Source: Trileptium ribeirensis
Taxonomy: Eukaryota > Nematoda > Enoplea > Enoplida > Thoracostomopsidae
DNA: 64,000 nucleotides
Direction of reading: 5' to 3'
Assembly (NCBI GenBank): GCA_030248225.1
Contig: JASANE010001736.1
Span: 36,114-100,113 of the forward strand
Of this stretch, positions 1 to 12,799 are shown one piece after another. Position 1 is the stretch's first letter. Each line of letters starts with the position of its first letter. The translations under genes were made by a program, and so were the position numbers. The notes below the pieces were generated by a model, which saw only the letters and a program-made list of their open reading frames with translations, was not told the DNA's origin and did not search any database.

Positions 1-1472
1 CTTTAAAAGGCTGCGTACCTTGTTTTTGTCGTGCGCTGCCAATTACTACTTCCCAATCCCTCGGCATAAGGACCACAGTTTGATTATTGTTCATTGCTCC
101 TGAAATACTGTTCTTACGTGAAGTTTCGATCGCAGAATGAATAGAGTCCACTTCCATATAATTGTGTCCTGGCTCCAAGAACTTTTGATCAATTATTTTT
201 AAATGGTTACTGTTGACAACGGCGTGCAGCAGCAATGAAGACACCAAGGTATTCCGGTTTTGTCCAGTGCACGAATCCGAATAGAGGGTCAGATGTTCAA
301 CACTTGGCGGCAAAGCATTTATGAATTTCAACAAGCAGGACCCAATCTCGCTACCGCCTCACTTTCCGTTTGTTTCGTCCCATACGAAACAGTATCCATC
401 GTGACTGACTTCTTCGTAAACTGTCAAATTGTAAACTGCTAGCTTTCTTTTATAAAATGAAAGCCCTGCTGAGCTGCAAGGAGTGCTCAAAACGGCCTGG
501 AGATCAAAAGAAGCGCACGGAAAGTTGTCGCCTCCGAGTTTTCGACTATTCTTAACGGCTTTTTGTCTCGTGTTTTCTCAATGTACGCTTCACTTTTGCG
601 TTGGATATAATTTTGGTACAGTGACAACTCCTCGGCCGTTAATTCGCCATTGTGAAACAGGCCGCACAATTTACAACTATCTTTTTGAGGCGTAAAGAAT
701 CCTAAGTTAAAATCGTTAGTGAAGGGCCGCCTGTAGATAAATTCGGAAACTCACTCATTTTCAAGGACTTTTTTAGTAATACACCACTCAATGTACAGCC
801 GTAACATTTTTTCTTTATTTAAACCAGGCAGCAGGTACCGCTTAGTAGCACTTTGGCGTACGTAATATGCTGGCATGATAGAGAAGCTGTTGATAGGCTT
901 ATGCACGTGAGAAAATTGCATGTCGTTAGCTTTATTGGCTGCCGCGTTCTTTCCACGACTATCTTGACTGATAAACGATCCCTGAGTGCCACGACCTTTG
1001 ATCGCTGTTTTGATCACTAATTCACTAATACACAGCGTCGCCGTAAAAAAGTTACGGCAGACCTCATGTTCGACGTTTGTGTCTGGGTTAATAAGCATTA
1101 CGATATTGAGGTTGTCATGCTTTTTAACTGCATCTGTCTTATGTCCGCCAACTTGACGCTTGTTCATTAATTGAAGAATGAAGTTGATTGACCACAGTAT
1201 TCCAGTATATTCCAGTATTCGTCACAGATTTGGACGCGCTGCTCTTCCGTATACATCAGGCAATCCTCACGCCAACTTGAACAAGTTATATCTTTCGGAG
1301 ATTTTGCAGTAACCTCAATGCATTTATAGTTCATGTACGATTTGCCGGATCGGTGCTTACGGACTTCTTGGTTTCGAAGCCACTCGGAGGGAACTGCTAT
1401 TTTACGACGTTTGCGTGCGGGTGCAACCACGTTTTCGCTAGAATTGCTGGATAAATGTTGCCGATGCTGCAC
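1..1472 (-). pseudogene. Broken copy of a repeated arthropod transposon-like gene, 3' end cut by window edge
   Basis: The reverse strand carries one protein family spread over three frames. The N-terminal part (1472 to about 1185) is basic, with RKRRK and a Cys-containing stretch with SWREDCLMY. The middle part (1167 to 487) has EVCRNFFTATLCIS, INSFS and YLLPGLNKEKMLRLY, then PQKDSCKLCGLF. The last part (about 515 to 1) has LSFYKRKLAVYNLTVYEE, LTLYSDSCTGQNR and VVLMPRDWEVV. From memory, these motifs in this order occur in a large uncharacterised family repeated in many arthropod genomes, with an N-terminal Cys/His region and a later domain containing a YSD.C.GQN motif. I see a frameshift near 1170-1185, an in-frame TGA at 751-753, a second frameshift near 500-520 and another TGA at 359-361, so the copy is dead. 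The reading continues off the left edge. The family function is unknown; it may be a domesticated or mobile element protein. Confidence 0.7.
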
Positions 1473-2189
1473 TCCAATTTCTAAAATTCAAAATTCATGA
1501 ATTATTTAGCAACGCTCCACTCTAACAACCAAACATTCCAATTGAGCTGAAATAGTTATACATTTTAGAAATTTTGGTAAATGTAAGGATCTACGCAGTG
1601 TCGCCCCAAATCCGTCGAATTACGATTTTGAGGCAGCGATAACGAATTTGAACTAGATGATATTAATATTAATTTTCTTAAGTCTCAGACTGTACCACGG
1701 GGTATCCCTGCACCAGTACAATACTACAAATGTATGTGGTTTTACAACTGAACGCAGGATTAAGTTTAGCAGCAATATCTGCAGACAATTGAGTTATGTT
1801 TGAACACGCATGCTCGTGGGGAGGAGGTGGAGAGGTCTCGGATCTCCCGCCGCAGCCGAATCGCTAAAGGGGTTACAACTAAAATGGCGGTACCCAACAC
1901 GCAGGAGCTAATAATTGTGTAATCACACAAGTGACTTGATTGGTTGCCTTCAGATAATTTAATTTTGAGCCACTGTATTCGCTCTCGTGCAAAAAACCAA
2001 AAGCTGGTGAAATCAGGTTATGTTTACCACCAGTTTAGCGATATATGATTAAAATACCTTACATTTGTTTGCATAATTAATTACTGCAAAGCTACAGTCG
2101 TTGAACAACAATGCGAGCCTGATCTCAATAATTGCGTGAGTGGTGTTACGTCTAAAGTCGATATAAGTGCAAAGGCAATGCTGCTATAA
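1473..2189. other. Region without recognised gene
   Basis: About 700 bases of AT-rich sequence between the broken repeat-type gene and the PWWP fragment, both on the minus strand. I see no open frame with protein-like composition, no inverted terminal repeats and no tandem repeats. Confidence 0.5.
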
Positions 2190-2943
2190 CTAACCAGGGT
2201 CATCTTCGTTACCAGATAAAACGAACGACGAATCGGCATCAAAAGTATTACGTGTAAACCCTTCGTCTTCTGAATTGTACTCAGAGCCCGAGATACATAT
2301 GTTGCCCAGCAAACTGGATGCGGATTCGCGGTGGTTACGGAATTTTGAAGACGTTGAACATACAAGATCGACTATTTGCCGCAACGCTGCTGAGGCATCG
2401 CTATCTATAGCGCTCGTATTGTTGTCACTATGGGCATTGTCAATTACACGTATGATATCTAGCCTTCCTTCTTCTGTACAGTAGGCAATAAGATGTTCTA
2501 TCGCTTTTTTAAATGTAACCATTGGGTTGCTAAGAAATTTCGATACATTTTGGTTAGCAAAACTGATTACGTCAGATGCCGGCACGTACCCGGTTCATTA
2601 TACCATACCATACAAATAGATAATTTGTCCGTGGCAGACCAGGGGAGGGGTCGGCAATAATTGCAGGCCAGTACGAAATTTTTCGCTTTGTGCGATATAT
2701 AATCCATACAAAGTCGTCAATATTGAATTCAGACATATTATTAGCAATAAATATAAAGATCCTATATAACGAAAGTAATAACAGAAAAAATATAAGAAGT
2801 GCATAAACTATATTCTTCGTCCTATTGAGCCAGGGTCCATCGCCGGCCATATTTACATCTATGGATCTGGCTCGACGCATAACGGCAGTTATGATCCGCT
2901 GGGCACTGAAAGAAATTTCTGTTTCAAACACTTCATGTACCAT
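2190..2943 (-). pseudogene. PWWP-domain-like gene fragment with one frameshift
   Basis: Two overlapping minus-strand frames read as one protein. The first (from 2943) contains, after a hydrophobic stretch that is probably non-coding, a start at MSEFNIDDFVW followed by ISYWPAIIADP and YLFVWYG. This is the pattern of a PWWP domain (a D.VW strand, a W-P-A core and an aromatic final strand), which binds methylated histone tails and DNA. The second frame (2585 to 2190) continues with VPASDVISF, SKFLSNP and FKKAIEHLIAY, as PWWP domains usually end, and then an acidic Ser-rich tail. The two frames overlap at 2572-2585, so joining them needs a one-base shift. The tail ends at a possible splice donor (GTTAGT) near 2186. 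It could be a decayed retrocopy, a real exon with an assembly error, or the accessory protein of a mobile element. The PWWP assignment is by motif only. Confidence 0.5.
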
Positions 2944-3324
2944 GAAAAGCCTTGCTGGTCAAATATTTCACTAACTCATAAGGGCAGTTATGATCCGCTG
3001 GACTATTAAGAAGGGCTTTGTTTCTCAGCTATTTCACTAAGACAGCTAATGGCAGCTGTAATTCTATGATATATGTTGTAGGGGAAGGCCAAATTTCGGT
3101 AGTAGTGAAATAGCTGATAGATCATAACGGCAGTTATGATCCGCTAGGTAATCTTGCGGAATCTAATCACTGGTTGGGACATTTCAAATGTCACAACCAA
3201 TGAAAGCTTTGCAGATTCTATATTTTAATGTTATTTTACGTTTCAAAAGTGTAACTGTGATTAGGTACGCACGTAGTGTTAGTGAAATATCTGGCACAAC
3301 CCATAGCGGCAGCTTTGATCCGCT
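2878..3324. repeat. Array of a palindromic 23-bp motif
   Basis: The motif CATAACGGCAGTTATGATCC or a variant occurs at 2878, 2977, about 3044, 3121 and 3302. The best copy (3121-3140) is a perfect 8+4+8 palindrome, ATCATAAC-GGCA-GTTATGAT. Each copy is accompanied by a TATTTCACTAA-type or inverted TAGTGAAATA motif, so the array consists of irregularly spaced two-part units. The first copy overlaps the 5' part of the PWWP-like fragment. Confidence 0.6.
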
Positions 3325-3329
3325 GACTA

Positions 3330-3749
3330 AAATTCATGTCGCGCCGAAAGCATATAATGCCACTGTCAACGCCCCTGAATGTTAATTTGTCTTTTTTCAG
3401 TTAATGCCACGAGTTGTTCTTAGGTTAACTTACACTTGGAATTTTTTCATAAGAAATGTTCGTTGACTAGAACAAAGGAATTTAAAACAAAAGAGGTTAA
3501 GTTGACTTAAGACACTTATCATAATATTCAGTACAGCGAATAACTAAAACAAAAATGTCTTAACGTCGTTTAAGACACTTTAGCACTAAAGATGTACATA
3601 TGTTTTGCACTTCCGACTTTCCTTCAGTTGCAAATATCTCGAGTTTTTCTCAATTAATGTACTTATGACATTTTTGCACGATGTCAGGTGTGGCCCAAAC
3701 AACATATTTTGGCAAAAATGTCACTTACGACTTTTTTTGCGCTATAGTG
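3330..3749. other. Region without recognised gene
   Basis: AT-rich sequence between the palindromic array and the 5' end of element S copy I. It holds two loosely similar stretches with GACTTAAGACAC-like words near 3500 and 3567. I see no gene. Confidence 0.4.
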
Positions 3750-3931
3750 ACGATATATATAGTACCATGGTTTGTTATAACCATGCTGTTGTGGCCATAA
3801 AGGCACATGCTATGTAATTGATTCATAGTATCATGATCGCATCGTACATTTATATACCATTGCAATTACCATACATATTCATACATGTTTTCAGGTACAC
3901 GTACACCGTTTGGCAATCCGATTCGAATGCA

Positions 3932-3933
<2 letters not shown>

Positions 3934-4000
<67 letters not shown>
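3934..4000. repeat. (TA)n microsatellite
   Basis: About 33 uninterrupted TA units directly flank the left end of the hAT-like element at 4001. Confidence 0.95.
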
Positions 4001-5286
<1,286 letters not shown>

Positions 5287-6541
5287 TGTTATCGTCGTAT
5301 CATGTTCATACCATAACTTTTGCATTGTAAAGGCCATAAAAGCGCCTGTAATTCATTATGATTTCATACCGTTTATGATCATTCTATTTGTACCGTATGT
5401 TGTGCTGATAGAGGCCGTAAAAGCGCCGACATCTGCCAGAATTTTGTACAGTTCTTTCAGTTATAATGACATGTTGTACCATTGATCATGAACATATATA
5501 TTCGTTGTATATTAATCGTGTTGTTCGCCATAAAAGCGCCACTTACCACTGCTATTTATATGATAATTGTATCCGTTATTGTACTTTATCATGCATCAGT
5601 TTGGAGGTACCATTGATTGGGAATAATTCGTCTTGTTTAGCGTGCTTTTAAGGAAAATTCTAGGGATTTTTGCGTTTGTAGTTTTGTAAGTTGTAATTGC
5701 GAGTATGGTGAGCCCTTGCCATACTCGATTTGTGGAAAATTATTGGACGGTACGACTCCCCCGCTGAACCTAATATATATATGTAAGTAGGAATAGCCCT
5801 ACTCCGCATGGTGGGACTGCGAAACTTACTGATAAATGTCGTAGGAAAGACTGGCCGTCACGTATACCCGTCACGACCGTCCTCACGAATGAGGACCACA
5901 AAAATATGGCTGCTCGCCCCAAAAGCGAACAGCAATTGAGAAAATTTCCTGAAAATTATAAGTACAAACCTAAAATATCAAAATTCCCAGTGTTCAATGT
6001 TATCATTGTCACTGGATAAGCTAATAAGATAAGACAAACTCTAAAATGAAAATTTATGAAAATCCGGCATCAGAAATATCGCTCCGGTCCATAACTCAAG
6101 AACCGTTGGGAATTCGAAGATTTAGTGATTAACATTTGTTATAGCAAATTTTACCGTCTTTCTAATGAGACCGGTTTCGTGGAGATCCGACCCGGCTCCA
6201 CGGACTTATGGACAAATTAGTATGTAAGGGATTTAAACACAATTCATTGAATAACTTAACGAATATTGAACATATGATTATATATATGGCATCGTTGTGA
6301 TCTCCAGATCCGAGGCTTTCTTTTGAGCCCGGACCGGTCCCGCTGTGCCCACTTTTCGGTACCCTCCCCCATGGAAAAACACGGAATAACGCCCCGACAG
6401 GCGTGTAACCCCTCATTGGATTCCCCTTAACCGGAATATATACAGAACAACCCCAGAAAAATATGCTCCGAACTCGCGGGAGCCGTTTAAAACACCCTAC
6501 CCTGGGAAAAAATTGGCATGGACCCTCCCCCAAGAGCCTAT

Positions 6542-6557
6542 TCCCCCCCCCCCCCCC
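6542..6557. repeat. Poly-C tract
   Basis: A run of about 16 C in element S copy I. The equivalent place in copy III (near 42070) has only a short C run, so it is an expansion in this copy. Confidence 0.85.
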
Positions 6558-7339
6558 GTCGACCGAATATGGTCCTGTTACATATCAGGATGAAACTTCC
6601 AGAGCACTTCGGCCATCTCTAAGGGGATGGCACCCTTTTTTCTTTTGCCCTCGCTTCTTTTGCTTTGTTTACTTAAGCCGCGTCTCCTAATTCCATTTAT
6701 ATAAAGTTTATATATTTGTATAAATTTGATATTAGTCGGCGTTTGTACAAACTTCGTATCAACTTGAAACTTTAATGTTAACAGCTCTTATCAGTAGAGC
6801 TTTTATATAAAATCAATATATAGTTTGACGTTTTCTAGTGGAGTTTCAGCTAACACTGTAAGTACTACGTACCAATTTTGAAGCTCCTAAACAGACACGT
6901 TCGGCCCTTGTAGTTAATATAGAATTGATATTAAAACAAGTAGTTAATATAAGTTTATAAATTTTGAAGTTTGAAGACTTGAAATTTATACAGAAATTCG
7001 AGTGAACACTGCCCGTATCATCAAAGAAGAAGCCGATAATCAAAAAGACCGAGCTTTTCAGCTTACTGTTACTTTAATATGAAATTGGTAGTTTGTAGTC
7101 GTAGATGGCTCTTTTATATAGAAGTTCTAGAAATTCGGAGTATTATTATTTAAAGTTTTATATAAGTTTAATATTAAGGAGGTAATAAATTATATTAATT
7201 AAAAAAATAAGATTCGGACATTAAATTTGTCCAAGAATGATCGGAATTTACTCCCATAAGAGTGTTGACTTAAGGGCTCAGAAAATGGGGCCAACTCGCC
7301 CCAAAAGCACTTTCACGGTTTTCGAATTCAAAAATTTAG

Positions 7340-7380
7340 TATTTAAGCAGAGACGCACGAGCTCTGCAGAGTTCAGTCTG
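7340..7380 (+). promoter_or_regulatory. Core promoter of element S copy I (TATA-like + Inr)
   Basis: TATTTAAG at 7340 and TTCAGT at 7372-7377 lie 35 bp apart (first T to the A of TCAGT). Copy III has TATAAAA and TTCAGT with the same spacing. TCAGT is the arthropod initiator consensus. A splice-donor-like GTAAGT follows at 7533. Confidence 0.5.
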
Positions 7381-10300
7381 TCTTCGGCAGCGCAGAGTTT
7401 GGTCGTTCTGCAGACAACTCTGGCGCTTTCTCTTCAGTGATATTTACTTCGTTAGCTTCTTTCGTTTTACTTGGTGGTTTTGGCCTACTATTTGCTCCTG
7501 CGAATGGACGCCGACCAATAGGAATCGAATGCGTAAGTGTGGACAGGGAGGTGGAATAATTTAGTGGAGTCTAGTCGATACTAGGTTATAGATAGGAGAG
7601 TTAGACAATAGGACTGAACATCGTCTTAACGAGTATTAGTGCAATGTTTTAGCCTCCCCTGTCCACATTTCTGTTTACATGGTAGCCCAGCCCGTCCTAA
7701 CTTGCCCCGCAGACGTGTAGCCATGACTAGCCGCTCACATAAATTAATTAGTTGGCCGAAGTCAGGCTGGACCTCCCTCGGTCAATGAGTTAGGACACAA
7801 ACAAACGCGACTCTCGCGTCAAGACTTAATTTTACATGATTCCCTGCGTCGAGTTAAGATTGAAAAATTTGGTTTTGAGCCGACCGAGGTTAAACAAAAC
7901 ATTTCTGGTTGAAGATTTAATAGAACTCGGAATCATCCATGGTCACACAAGTTTCATTTAGCACCTATCAAAGCCTGTTCTCAAGATTTATTCGATTTAT
8001 GATTTCTTTGGACGAAAGTCCGTCCATTCATTTTTGCTGCTTTGTTAGTAGGAATTCAGGAGCATTGTCGGACTAAGTTACCTTATGAACTCAGTCAAAT
8101 TTTATTAATAAGGCAATAGTGCTATAGGCAACGTCCGCATGCTAAAATTTTGTATTGAACCATAAACAGACGTACTGATATAACGCCTCGTGAGCGAGAC
8201 GGCTCACCTAGGTAGAAAATTTCGTATATCTCGAGAACTATTCCAGGAATTTGGTTAATATTTTACCCGGATCTCGAGCAAGATCCGAGCTAGTGTTTCG
8301 ATACTTAAAACGTGCAGACATCGCGTCGGAATCCTAAAGCCGACGACCCTGAAGGGGATCGCCCCCATCAAAGAATGAAAATTGAAATATCTTAAGATTT
8401 ACTCCAGGAATTTAGCTGCAACTTTGGCAGTTTTTCAATAGTGATGTCTGTTATTGAATGTACTTATAAAACACATCGATTTTACTTCGGAATCGCAAAC
8501 CCGATGGCCTTGAAGGGGCCTGCCCCCACCGAAAACGTAAAATTGATATATTTTAAGATTCTCTCCAGGAATTTTGTTGAAACTCTCGCTGTTTCTTCGT
8601 AGGAATGTCCGCTAGCATTCTAAAACCTAACTTTATCAAGTCGGAATCACAAACCCGAGGGCCCATCCATGCAAAATTTCATAGAGAAAGGCTGGTAGAT
8701 CAGGAAGATATTGAGAATTGTAGTTTTTCCCCAGCCCCTACAGAACCAAACTCAAAATCTCGGTTGAAAACTAGGAGCCAGAGCAATCTAAGGATACAAA
8801 CCGAATGAATTACAGTAAATAACACTGTTACGGTTGTACCGTTAACCGGGGCCTCCGCTTATTGACTCGCTTTGTCGAGTAGAAAACACTCGAGATAATA
8901 ATTAAATTTTAGTACCAAATAGAGCTCTTTTCGAGAGCCTTTTGCAAATCAAAATAACTTAAGTTTTAGCAACTTTAGGATAATGCCGGTGACCGATCGC
9001 TACGCATAGTTCTCGTTCGAGTTAAATTTATAGGTACCTAAATGCTATTTTGACCCCTGCCCCCATGTTGGCATAAAATTTGTATAATAATAACGCACAG
9101 CCGCCTTCCGCATTAATCAATTGAACCCATAATAAATTTTAGATTATGTAGTGAGTCAGGAACTCGCTCGAGCTTGTCCCTTACCCTCGTTTAGTAGTAA
9201 TATCGAATGATTCGATCTCCCTAGGGCGATATCCAACTTTATTAATTAAGTCAAGTACGTAGTGAATTAGTGCAGAAACTCAATTAAGCACACCAAGTTT
9301 GTTAGCCCATAGGAATTAAGAATGCTCCCGAAAGGTTAATTACTTCGGTATTGGCCTACGCACACGTTTTAGCGTATCGTTTAAAGTCGTAGTACGAATC
9401 GACAATACCAGTCTATAGAATTTGGAGCTAAACCCAATCGCATATCACTCAAATCATGTGCATAACCCGCATAGTAAATTAAGACAATAATTTTGTAGTA
9501 GGAAAAGCCTGAGATTCGGTTTCAACTTCAGTCTACCGGGACCTATGAGCCGTTTGAAATATAAGTCCGCCCGAACATTTTTAGCATCATTTTAGCTTAT
9601 GTTTATGGACGCGAAAAGTCTGTTTTTGGCAGTTATTTAGATCATGGATCAACTGCAATTTAAGACCAAATTTTACCGTTTTGCCATTGTGCTTGTGAAG
9701 TAATTTTGTAGGGAATTGGAACCAAAATTAACCAGTACATTTGTACATCCTAGTGAAAATTTCATGGCCACCGTAAGTATGTATGTATGCGAGTAGGAAA
9801 ATTTTAGATATCGTACCATTGTCGCATCATAGGAAAATCCATGAGTCGTACCAATGATTGCCTCCTAACCTTACTGTTTTGCCAATATATACCACTTCTC
9901 GTTTGTCATGATGTTTTGCCGTATGTTAATCCAATCGCTACAAATGCTTACTTATCATGTACCATAGCCTCGTGATTAGGATGAGCAAGATTGAGTCCCG
10001 CAAATTTCACATTGTACGCTTTGTCCCGTATGCCTCATTTCATTACCGTTTTTCGCTTACCTGAACCTGCTGTTTTGTCGGAGTACCTCCTTTATTAGCA
10101 ATCGTAGTGCCGAGCAAGTAGTTAGTTCAATGGCGCCTCTCTTTTTATCGATAACTAACCGTATTACTTACCGGTAATGGCTTTTTACTTGACCCCCTGC
10201 TTTTCATGAGTAAGGTAAGCACAGCTGTCATTAGAAAAGACTTAGCCGTACACGCCGTGATGTGACACAGCCGTGAAAAAGGCGATGACTCCACAACTTA

Positions 10301-11340
10301 CCAGTTTGACGCCCTGTTCATTCACTTAATAGCGTACAATATCAGCGACATAGTACCAGTTGTATTCGCCCGTGCAATATGTGTCTGTGTATGCCCAATT
10401 TTGTGACTCATCAATAAATGCTCAATTGAAACCCAAGCGATAGGTATTCAAAGAGGTTTGAAATCCGTCACCCCAATCGACGACCCACGTTCAGGTTTGA
10501 CACGCGTATCGAAGAAGCAAACCTTAGCGTGACTCGCCGATTAAAAATAATTATATTAATTATGTTACTACGTATGTACGACTCATACTACTCGATTAGG
10601 AAAAGTCACAGCCAAAATTACAGCTCACGCTGAGCACCCAAAATAGGAAATTACACGCGCGAATCTGACGTTAAACGTCTAGGGATTTGTCGGACCCTAG
10701 TGGGGGCCATTGGCTAAATAAATTAACCGTTCCGAGAAAGTGGGAACCAATTTCGATCACACCTAAATGCCTAAAATTTTACACTTCCCGGGTTAAATGT
10801 GGATAGGGAATAGCGGTATGGTCTCTTTGGCCTGTGAGCAGGTGACGGAGCCGACCTCACTGGGGACCTCAAAGGTAGTACCTCGTAGACTACGTGCGCA
10901 ACCCGTCCGGCAGGATCATAACACATCCTGTGAAGCGCTCCTGCGGCTTGCTAAGCTCCGTAATTTCTTGCGCCTGACCCGAATAAAAGAAAATTTACCC
11001 AATAGGTCCGCCCTTGAAGTCACGATAGCCGGGGTCGTATGGGCATTATGTTTGTGGAAGTGCATAATGCAGCAGCGTCACGTTGATATTACATATAGAA
11101 TATATGATACACAAACTGTGCGCTGTTACTCAGTTTCGAACTTACAGGAAACCTACCTTTTCCTTACACAGAAACCATGCACTCGGAAAATGGTGGGACA
11201 AATAACAGTGGGCGATTTAATCGCCATTTCTTGTCTTATTAAAATAACAATGTCTATCTAATACAGCGTCACGTCGATCTAATACACATACGTCGATGTG
11301 CTATATGTGGATATCACACAATACCGGACAAGTTGGAACA

Positions 11341-11930
11341 TAACTAACACCAACAATGAGTTTCCAATTCCAAAAAACCCATAAGTGCAAGCTGTCAGTC
11401 CCCCAGGACGTCACAATAGTATTAAGAAATTTGGGTCGAGGAACTATGGGGCGCCATACCCCCGTACCCATGGAACCACGAGTCGCAGAGCAAATCCAAC
11501 ACTGGAAATGAGTTGCCCAATCTCGAAAACCCCCAGTGAAACTTTTCAGCCGTCCAGAACATCAGAACAAATTTTCTAATTATGGGTCGAAGAACCACGA
11601 GGGTGCCACACCTCAAACTTCATAACTCCTGAACCGGAGCCTTAATCGAAAAACAAAAAAGGGAAACAGTTCGAAAGTTAACATAAAAATAACCCTGTTT
11701 CTGTGAAGGCGTAAAAAACCCTATTTTTGAACTCTGAGCCCGAAACCAGATCGCAAATCAAAAACGTTCCGGGATAGGCCATACTAAATATATTTAATAT
11801 GCAATATATAACGCGACTGCACCAAGTGTAGTATTCTTCAGTATAATCTTCAACCCCTAAATGGACCCGCCGACCTCGGGGATGTGCGAGTCGCTGTAAG
11901 CCGCCCCCTAAATTTGGATCCAACAAATAC
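11341..11930 (-). repeat. Repeat family R, copy 1 (partial)
   Basis: Matches the reverse complement of 53860-54320 and the forward strand of 37870-39130. It shares the phrases GTGCAAGCT, GGCGCCATAC, ACCCATGGAACCA and a CGAAAAACAAAAAAG stretch. It is non-coding and adjoins the 3' end of element S copy I. Confidence 0.65.
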
Positions 11931-12651
11931 GGAGACTACCCTCATAAAACAGAGAATTCAGAAGCTTCCTGTGATGAAGAAACGGCAAAGAATACAGTTA
12001 TTGGACGAAATACATTAACAAATAACTCGTCGCTGTTTTGAATATTATAGGCATCCAAAGATCTCTATCTGACAAGTCCGCACTATTGTTGTTCCCTTCA
12101 AGTAGTTTCCATTTCATATCACTTTATATACATGTTAAACTAGTATCTGACAAGCGGGGTGAAACGGAGAGAGCGTGGTTCATCTATGGTTATCATTGTA
12201 TGTAATCATGTAAAACGTCTGAAAACCCTGGCCTTATAATCCTGGTCTGGTAGGAGTTATAAAAACACCACCGTCGTATTGTGCATATCACAAAGCCTAT
12301 ATATAATAGCTTATATAAAAGCTCTAAAAATAAAACATCACCAAATAAGTAAGGAAAGATTAGGATTTTGAACAATATTTAAAGAAGACAGAGTAAGCGT
12401 TCAGCAAAAGGACACATCGTCAGCAATTTTGCTATCGAACATAAAAGCTTTATCGAAATTCATTCACCCGAAGATGAGTTATGAGTTACGCCGGCAGACA
12501 AAAAAGAAATTTTTTACGACTTTTTCCCTTTTTTCTTCAGTTTTAACTATGCTCGCTTCGCTGGCTCCATTTCAATAAATTAACAGAACCTTACTATCTA
12601 GAAACAAACTAAAGTAAAAACACAGTTTTTATAGCTACACAAACAACAAAC
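11931..12651. other. Probable NCAPD2 intron sequence, no recognised exon
   Basis: I searched the minus strand here for the next condensin exon, which should start in phase 0 after the exon ending at 12652, and did not find it. No other gene is seen. Confidence 0.4.
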
Positions 12652-12799
12652 CTCGCCGTCTAACAACGGTGTCACCGAGGATATATTTTGCATAATCGTT
12701 TCTGGAATTGCGACTGATAGCGCAGAAAGAAACAGCGCACAACTTTTAGCGGAGCCGCCTTCACGGCTCAAGTCTTCCGACTCAATTCTACCCAATTCC
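12652..12799 (-). CDS. NCAPD2: NCAPD2 exon ending LLDGE
   Basis: Acceptor TTTTAG at 12801-12800, donor GTTTGT from 12651. The first base completes an Arg codon from the preceding exon. It reads ELGRIESEDLSREGG, then ALFLSALSVAIPETIM and ends SSVTPLLDGE in phase 0. The family has an LSR..G spacing followed by an FL..L...IP..IM helix and an LDGE end, all visible here. Confidence 0.88.

Noticed and set aside
10797..11261. 154-codon plus frame at the 3' end of element S copy I
   Set aside because: The frame is not kept through the equivalent regions of copies II and III, although the nucleotides are. Conservation looks structural rather than coding.
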